Part shown: one piece after another, positions 15,201-24,200 of the stretch
Numbering within the stretch: position 1 is the first letter of the stretch
How the letters are laid out: the number at the start of each line of letters is the position of its first letter
Origin: Siphonodentalium dalli
Taxonomy: Eukaryota > Mollusca > Scaphopoda > Gadilida > Siphonodentaliidae
Assembly: GCA_032622095.1 (NCBI GenBank)
Contig: CP136067.1
Coordinates: 135,537,990-135,601,989, forward strand
Reading direction: 5' to 3'
Length of the DNA stretch: 64,000 nt
The notes under the pieces: generated by a model
Database searches by the model: none
Told to the model about the DNA's origin: nothing
What the model saw: the letters and a program-made list of their open reading frames with translations, nothing else
Translations under genes and position numbers: made by a program

Positions 15201-18200
15201 ATTTGCTTAGCCCATAAAGATAAAACAAAAACACAATCTCAGGGAGATATAACAAAGCTAAAATGGGACAATAACGTTCATTTTATCTGTTTTATAACAT
15301 GTCCGTAACGCAGGTTTCACTTCTGCATCAAACTCCCCACATTATTGTGGGCAGTTGCAGTGCATATTCCCGGGGCCGCAGATGCATAAGGGTGATCAGT
15401 GACTTCGTCCCACTGCATTCTCGTCCCACCAATTTTTGTCCCGAAAAGGTGACCTCGTCCCACTTGTCGGTGATCTCGTAAAATCCCATAAAATCGAAAT
15501 GAGGTCGCCATTTTGGGACGAAGTCACTAGCATTCCGCATAAGACACTATGCGTGGTGGGATGAGATGGTGGGCGCGGACGCTTATATATATTATTATTG
15601 TGGGCCATTGCAGACACTCTATGGCGCATAAGATACATTATATATTATTATTGTGGGCGGTTGCGGCGCATATTCCCATAGCCACAGGCGCATAAGACAC
15701 TGGGTGGTGGGATGGGCTGGTGGGTGGGCTTATACATGTATATATACCGTATATTATTACTGTGGGAGGGGGGGGCGCTTGCAGACGTATTCCGGTGCAT
15801 GCGGCGCATACAACAATCCTCGTGAGTGCCCAATAAACATACGTGCGGAATAATAGTATGTGGTGGAATTTTTAGGAAAATAAAAAAACATACGGGGCAA
15901 AATAATAGTATGGGGTGGAATTTCGTGGTAAAAATATGAAACTGACTGTAAACATTTGTCCCAAAAAAAATAGCCCAAGCTGAATTAAGTAGCTAGGAGG
16001 AATCTTCTAAGATGAATTACTGAGGCTTTGGGAGGACGTGTATTGGTTTGAGTCACCGAGCTTCTAATTTCTAAAAAGAACAAAAATAATAACTTTGAAG
16101 TTTGAAAAAAAAGTTTGCTTTTTAAACAATATTTGTTCTAAATTCAATAAAATTGAATTGAATTCAATTAGATAAGTGGAAACCCTATACCTGAAGGTTT
16201 AAAGCTGCACTGAATCAAGCCCATTGTGACTATGATAAAAACGATGTATATGTACCACGAAAATAGGAAACTTGATCATTATTTGACACTATTCAACGTA
16301 CCAATATGAAATGTTCGTAGAAATAAATGTTATGCTGTGGTTAAATAGTTAATGTATTTATATTGTAGTGGTGAAGTCATCAATAACTAATGGATTAACC
16401 CATTCTCGGATCATAGATTGTTTTGTCAAAGTTCAAATAAATTTTGAATGAAAAAACGTACCGCAGTTATTTCATACGCATTGACAATTTCATAACGAAA
16501 CGGTCTTGCACACTCGTCTACCGGTAATTCCAACGAATTAATTAATAATAGTTACAAATTACAATGGAATTATGCCTAATTTGTTTTAATTACCAACAAC
16601 AAAAATATCATTGTTGGTTTTCTTCCAATATAATAGAGATTTAGATATTTGAAAACAAAATCTCAAAATAAAAAGTTTAGAGTCGGCGGTTTAAAATAGG
16701 GTCGGTCGGGTTAGCGGAAACAAACGTATATATTGTTTAGGCCTAAGGCCAAAAAAAAAAACGTCTCTGTTTCCGGTACCCGGCCTGGCTGAGATTTTCT
16801 TGCCGGCCTCAATTTTTTTTTTTTTTTTCACGAAGTCCAAAGTAACCATTTTGTCTGAGTTAATGGCTATGGTTTTCCCAATACCAACAGCAGAACTAAC
16901 CACCAATCGCATACACACCTGACGCATGTATTACGATGTGTAGGCCATGTGCGCGATCGCGCTTTCTTGATATAAATAAGACAACTATAGGTCGGCCATG
17001 CTACGCAGTGAATACCGTGGCTTAAATCAAACTCTACCCTGACGAGTCAAGTGCTACGGAAATCCCCCCCCGTCTTTTGTGGGCTGTGTACACTGCTGTG
17101 TATTTTAAAAAGTACAATGTATTAATTATACCGGTAGCTCCCTTAACTTCCTCGCCTAATTGGGGCAAAACTTGCCTGAAAGACCATCTGTTCGCGACAA
17201 AACAGTGATGTGCGTTTTTGGCGGGAAAATGACAGTCCGTATTACGTAATCAGTCCTGGAAATAAGCGTCGTCAAAAGCCGAAATCACCATCAACATTGA
17301 CATGACGAAATCGTCATCAAAGATTAAAATGCATTGGCATCCTTGAATATTCACATAAACCCGATTTTAACCCACTTTAAATAAACAACTGTCTGTTATG
17401 AATGACACAACAACTGGGTCACTGTGTCACCAACCAAACGCATCAGTGGGTCACGTGAATAAACTCTGTAACTATTTACGACAGACTCTCTTTGATGTTT
17501 TCCGACCAAGTAGCAGATACAATGTACCACTGATAGAAACAACTCGCACTGTATGCAAGTATTAAACACATTTCTGATCATCTGATGTGCATACATGTAC
17601 TGCATGTAAGGATTATTTGATAACTTGCTGTTAATTACACTGAAAGTTGGCAGGTAATCAATTCTGCTATTTAAAACTTTCCGGGATTGAAACAAAATAA
17701 GTCGGAAATAGGTGACTTGAAACTACATTACAAGTTAGTGATTTTGGTAATATGGACAAGTTGTCACTGAAAAATAATGATCATCTATGAAGAGAAATAA
17801 GAGGGGATGAAAATACAATAGGTTTTATTGAAATGGCAAGTATTTATTCCATAAAACGATCTCTGTCAACACCTGGAAAATTTCGTCGGCAGTGATGAAT
17901 AGAATGGCATAAAATGTGTAACCTCAGGCCCAATCTACACCAGAGATATTCAGGGGAAGATTGGAACAAAACATGTTTATTCCTGCATATACAAGAACAG
18001 TCAGTAACATTGTTCTGGTCACATGTAATTTGTAAATAAAGGTATCAGATGCTACTGTTGCATTGTGGGCTGGTATCTGCATGGACTACATGTATGTAAG
18101 AGGAATAACTCTAAACCCATGGCCATAGTCTAATACATTGAATTTTCACACTGGAGCACATACTAGAGCTAGAAAATATCTTTAACACCTAATACATGAC

Positions 18201-21200
18201 ATAATAGTCCAGCAAGCTGCATAATATATTACCAGTTAGCATGTATAAAAGCATGCCAATTTTATAATACATGTTTAAAGGGTGTACTACACTATTTTAT
18301 CACTTTCAAATGGCCGGTTAAAAAAAAAAAAAAAAAAGTGTAAAAAAAAAAAAAACCCTGCCTGCCTACCTGGAAAATTTTCCCCATGTTATCGGAAACA
18401 GACATGTTTTTTTTTTTGGCCTAAGCAATTGCAACATTTTTTCCTTGCTATTTTCAGAACAGACCGGCAGCCAATCTCAGATAGAGAGTTCTCCTGCTTG
18501 CCATGCTCTGCGAGCCATAATATGATTATATGTCCCAAATTTGTTTTACATACTAGAAAATTTGAAATAAAATCAATATTAATCGATAGAAGAGTTTCCG
18601 GTCAGGAGTCTCGACTCAACATGTTTATGAAGAGATAGGCCATCTTTAATGAGTACTCAATTTTATACTCGTACTACAACACTCATTATAGGAATTTTAC
18701 TTAAAATATCTGTCATAAAGTTAGAAATGTTGCCATTGTACCGTTATCACTCTAATTCATACAATAGGCAATTTTCTAAAATTCAAGTGAGATAATATAC
18801 TAGTAGTTCATTATGCATAATATATTGTTATCCATCATCCCATTGTCCTCTCTTCTGATTGGCCGAGGGTGGGTCACATGGCGGGCCGCAAATCACTTGT
18901 TACCCTCGAGGGTAACATTTCAACAGTTGTTGACCGCTCAGCGATTACCAGTAAACATAGAACTACAAAGAACTCAACGTGCAGAGATCCCCTCACAGCT
19001 CTCTAATAATTTCCGAAAACAACTCTTTTTATAAACACCACTGTTTCACAACAACCGCGAACTGTGGTGTTTGCTAATTTGCATAATTGTTTTTAATTTT
19101 TAAATTAATACACGCTATGCATAAATGGTGTTATCATTTGGGTTGAAACGATTAATCGACTAGCTGTAGTCGACGCTGAAATGTCAGAACGTTGACTCTG
19201 AATTTTGCCGTCGACTAGTCGGAACATAGTGTATTAGTTACATGTCAGGGTTTCCGTTAGTACGGCTCAGCGTCCGTAGGACGGCCTCATTCCCCTCGCA
19301 TATTATCTGTTTGGTTCATACATATACCAAATGTCAGTCGCAATGTCGTAAACAAATCCGGTTACAACGGGAGTTCGGGTGTTAAATAGAATACTGGTGA
19401 AAAAGCGGGTCAAATAGCGACGTTAGATACAGCGTAATGCATGTCGCGGTAACATCAAAAAATGTCGGACTGCTGAATATGCATATTTTTGTGTACGGGA
19501 TGAAACTACTCATGCTCGAAAATCCCGTGATATCGTAGGATTACATAATTTGATCAAAGAACGCCGAATTTCTTAGTCGGGACATTTTTATGCACGGGAT
19601 TTTCATGAATGAAACTGCTCCTCTCCGAGATCCCGTGCTATCGTACGGTGGTACATAATAAATGCGTCCCCCTGCAGAGTCCATGAGGTATAGAACGGAG
19701 TTTTAGCCAACGTGTTATAAAATATAATTTGGCGGGAGATGTGAACACGTGCGTCGTTGATTGTGCTTGGGGACAACGCAACTATTATTTACCGTCCTTT
19801 GACATTATCTCCATATTGGGGAGGGGGTACGTATGTGTTTGTCTTTATCACCCATGTATGTAATATGGTTTAAATGAATGGTGTTGTTAACTTGTCACTA
19901 TGAATTCCCACTATAAAGACTGATTTCGGGACAGGTTCCGTTTTACTGTGAAATAAATCACGTTGGGATTTTGTTGACTATGCGCATAATAAGCAATTGC
20001 GGTCGTCAGTTTATGGACTAATATATAGAGACTAGTGAACAAGCTACGCGTTCCGAGTGAAAGATGTCCCTACCCACAGGTATTAGGCACAATTTTTGTT
20101 TTTAAATTTAATAAAAATCTTTTTATTAATTTTTTTTGGTGCCAAATACCTGTGTCGCTACCATTCGTATTTTGCCGCTATAAATAGCTCCTGCAGTATG
20201 ACGTCACAGCGCACAAATAGTTTTACGATTGACAGCGTATATCATGTCAGTTTCATTTTCACAGAAGCTGCTTGCAATTCTAGGAAATACTTTATTCAAT
20301 TCTCCTTGCTATCTATTATTGGTCAATGCATAGATGTTTTGTAGTGTTTAGATTCATCGGAATCTTATTGTATAAATTTGTAAACAATAACTAGTAGCTT
20401 GTTCATTTATATATAATCTTCAATCAGACGGCAGTCTTATGTGCGTAATTAGTAACAGAATTAATGCACCCACGGAAATGATTGACTTGCGTAATATATA
20501 CGTAGCTTTGGTTGCTTTGTGAGACTCTTATGTGCAAGGAAATTGCTACTTTTCAGTGTCAAATAACAAAATTTTCGCCCGACGGGACGAACCATGGTCG
20601 TCCCGTCGCGTTATGTGTTTCCCCAATACGGACTCATTAATTTTCCCCTCGCGGAAACCCTGCATGTACAACGTTTTCAAGAGTGATTCCGGCATAAACG
20701 GTGTTAACTGCGCGTAAGTTACGGTAAGTATAACGTTTGGTGACACACGGAATTGACAGTTTTACTAGTATAGACACACAAGGTGACCCGACTTAGTATT
20801 AATTGAAAGAATGAAATTGACAACACTCGTCGTTTGAGGTCAAAGACATCACTGCGACATGATGGCAATGATTGACGAATTTGACGCAGCTTTATCGTTT
20901 GTCAGAGACCGCTTTGATCTAGACACTGTGTATATTTAGATTGGTCTTACACCGTCGGGTTATGATGCGACGCTGTGTGAAGGTTGCTTAAGGTGATGTC
21001 ATTGTTGCTACCGTATATAAATGATACTGACATTAAGAACTGGCTATCGTATTCTACAACGTAGCCTATACTATAGGGCGTATTTAGTCGGAACATTAAC
21101 ATTTTATAGTGACCCCGCTCGGCACCAGTTTATTGGTGATCGCGTGACTAATCTTGAACGCTGATATTAAATTTAAAACCTTTATTAAAGATCGTGTTTC

Positions 21201-24200
21201 TAATCATTATCCACCACATGTCTAATTATATAATTACATTCAGTGTGTTGGATAAATATGAAGATGTTTACTGTATTATTTCCCAAATAAATTGGTGTCT
21301 ATGCAGGGAAATGCGCTACGCAAGAGACGTCATTGCATCAGGCATCAGTGTACGATGAATTTTCCGTACCATGTTATGTTTGAAAGTTTTGATATCGGGT
21401 ACCGACTAGTCGACGCAACGCGACTTTTTGGCCTCGAATGGTCGACTTTGAAATTCACTAATCGTTTCAACACTAGTTATCATGGACATAAATCCGTTAT
21501 AAGGTGTAATGTTCCTATTGGATCCTTTTATATCAATAATAAATACTGTGGAACAAATAGTTAAACTTTATTATGCAGTTGGTATGTACTGCAGATAATT
21601 GCACACACAATGCACATAGGTTTCTGTACTGAGCTCTAAAGATCAAATAGCCACTCTTTACTATTTATCAATTCACAATTTCCTTTCGGCTATACATTTT
21701 TCAGACTTCATAAGAATATTATTATGTTGCGTAACAGTTGTCAATTTCTGTTTGCAGAACTACAACATGTTAGTTTCACATTTTAGCGTTCTCGAAATCA
21801 ACACGTCTACCCGAGTCTTTACCTCATTTAAAACAAAACGAAACATGTCGCTGCATGGCTACTCTACTTCGAAATTGCTTTAATCCTCTTTCCGTGAATC
21901 AATTCCCACCATACGACTAGCAAACTGACCGGACAATAGCTGCGCAAATTATGGGGGTGTTAATTGATCCAAACTGTGAATCTTTTATTTTCTAAAAAGC
22001 AAGAATTCCAAATTAACTCTTTGAACAGGATTAAAGAATATACGCGCGCACTTAGGCCTGCCATCAAGGAGGTTCGTGTGTACTAGTACTCCTTTGTCAG
22101 ATAATAAAACAGTTGTCACCCTTGTTTTCGTGAGACACAGGGATTTGTCGCCGCACTCGACCTGGAATGTCACCCTCGGGCCTGGTGGCCGTCAGGTGAC
22201 ATTCCAGGTCTCGAGCGGGCGACAAATCCCTGTGTCTTACTCAATCGCGGGCGATAACTGTATACTAGTAGTGCGGAAACAATGTCTATTAAGTTAGTAA
22301 TTACAACCTGTATTTGTACTAATCTCTTAATTATTCATTTGGTATTATGAGATCCCACCTGATAACCAGGTTGATTTGTTCAAATTGTCACTGTTCCTGT
22401 ACTGTATTGTGTAATTTCACTTGAATTTGATTGAAATCCTGAAGTCTGAATGATAACAAACATGTACTCAAAACTATTAGAAGTTTTCACAGATGAAAGC
22501 TAGATAAAGCCAAACAAAGTTTACAGTATGATTTCAACTGTTAAACTAAAATCTTTTTGTAAACTTAAATGTCTTATGTCAATATATAGAAATATAATTG
22601 GGATCTGAATTGAAAAAAAAAAAAAAACTTGGGCGCCCAAACCGGTCAACGGTATGAAAACCGGCCTGGATATGTCCCTGATTGGAGAGGCCTAATTTGC
22701 ATATGAGTCTAAAAGTTTCAAACACTAATTAGGGGTGATTGAATACATACCAGACCAAGAGGACCAATCTTGGGAGCGAGAGATGAGGTGGCTGGGACTT
22801 CTCCTCCAACAGCCTTCACACACACTGCAAGTAAAACATAAGTGCTAGACACATAATAGATGCACTGTGTTTATTAGCGAATAACTTCAAGTAACAAATT
22901 TCTTTATATTCTTTAGATGAAGTTATGAACACAAATAATCCTTAGTGTGATTCTCGTAAAAGCAGCTGACTCGCTGTAGAAATGCTATCTTGATTCTCAT
23001 ATTAAAAATGTTATGGATTTTAAGTAAATAACTATTGTAATATCATAATAGTCAACAGTGATGATCATTGATACAAAATATGTTTAGTTTATATTTATTC
23101 AGAGGAAAGAGCAAAAATTTAACACAATTTCAGCTACATTTTTAGTACCGACTTTATTTATTGTCATGTACATATATTCTTGTTGTGTCAATTGTGACAT
23201 TTTTTTTTCAGAGAAAATGAGTGAAAAACAAAGTTTCATCATATTCAGCGTTTAATAGGAGTATAAATAATAGCACAGCAAACCAATTTTGTGTTCCGTG
23301 ATCTAGAATAGTTCTAGAATAGTTCTTCGACACATTTTTCACAATTATGATCCACAAATAGGCTAAAATTACACATATATAGATGTTGATCGGGGGAATT
23401 AGCATGACATCTCGGTAGATCATGCAATGTATCTCTCCTCTAGCATCGCCTGTAGAGAACATACTACACCAGTTGAAAACCAGGAAACTGTTTTATGCTG
23501 TGACAGGGAAATTTATAACACTGAAAAACAGTGCAGGTAAAATATTTCTTAGTTGATACCTGTTAATTAATAATGCATTTTGCTGTAGGTGAAGCTTCCA
23601 AACTTAAAATTGCACGATTTAAGTGACTGATTTCAAATTGCTTCGATTACTGGTACAATCATAGAATTAGTTCAATGTTTATTGCGATATCGGCTCACAA
23701 AAAAACACGCAATATTGAGCTGGGACCACCACCTGCTGTGAAGTAGACTGAGGAAGTACTAACAAAGAAATACATCCCTGCCTTGTTTGTTCAATGTTTT
23801 AAAGTTCCCGGGCAGAACACCAAAAAGTTCCCACGTTTTGTACTGGTGGAATATGATCTCTACGGGCATAGCTAGAGCACAGGATGATAGTAAATAAAAA
23901 ATATAAGAGATATATAGATATATATAGATATATAAGTAATAAATAAAGAATAGGGGCGCAACTAGGGGATTAGCGATTGACGTCATTTTAAAAAAAATTT
24001 TAGTATCACGAAAATTAGAAACATGCAAAAAACGTTTCGCTCGTGGCGCTCTCCATATTCATTGCTATTATGACTGTTATACATCAATGTGATCACTGTG
24101 ATTTACATTTAGCATGGCATTGGCAATATCACCTGTTCTCTTTATATCACTGCAACGCCAGGTTTCATTTTCGAACCGTCCGCCGATTTCGTGGACACGA

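Larger units (their letters stand above)
14915..18640. mobile_element. Large relative of the 13455-14462 TIR element
   Basis: The left end (about 14915-15015) has TTATATAGTTTCCAGTAATA and ATCTATCGATTAATATCAAT. The right end (about 18545-18640) has the inverse, ATCAATATTAATCGATAGAA with GAGTTTCCGG. A Harbinger-like element at 15038-16743 sits just inside the left TIR. The rest shows poly-A and poly-T tracts and no ORF with recognisable content. Whether both ends belong to one insertion is inferred. Confidence 0.4.
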
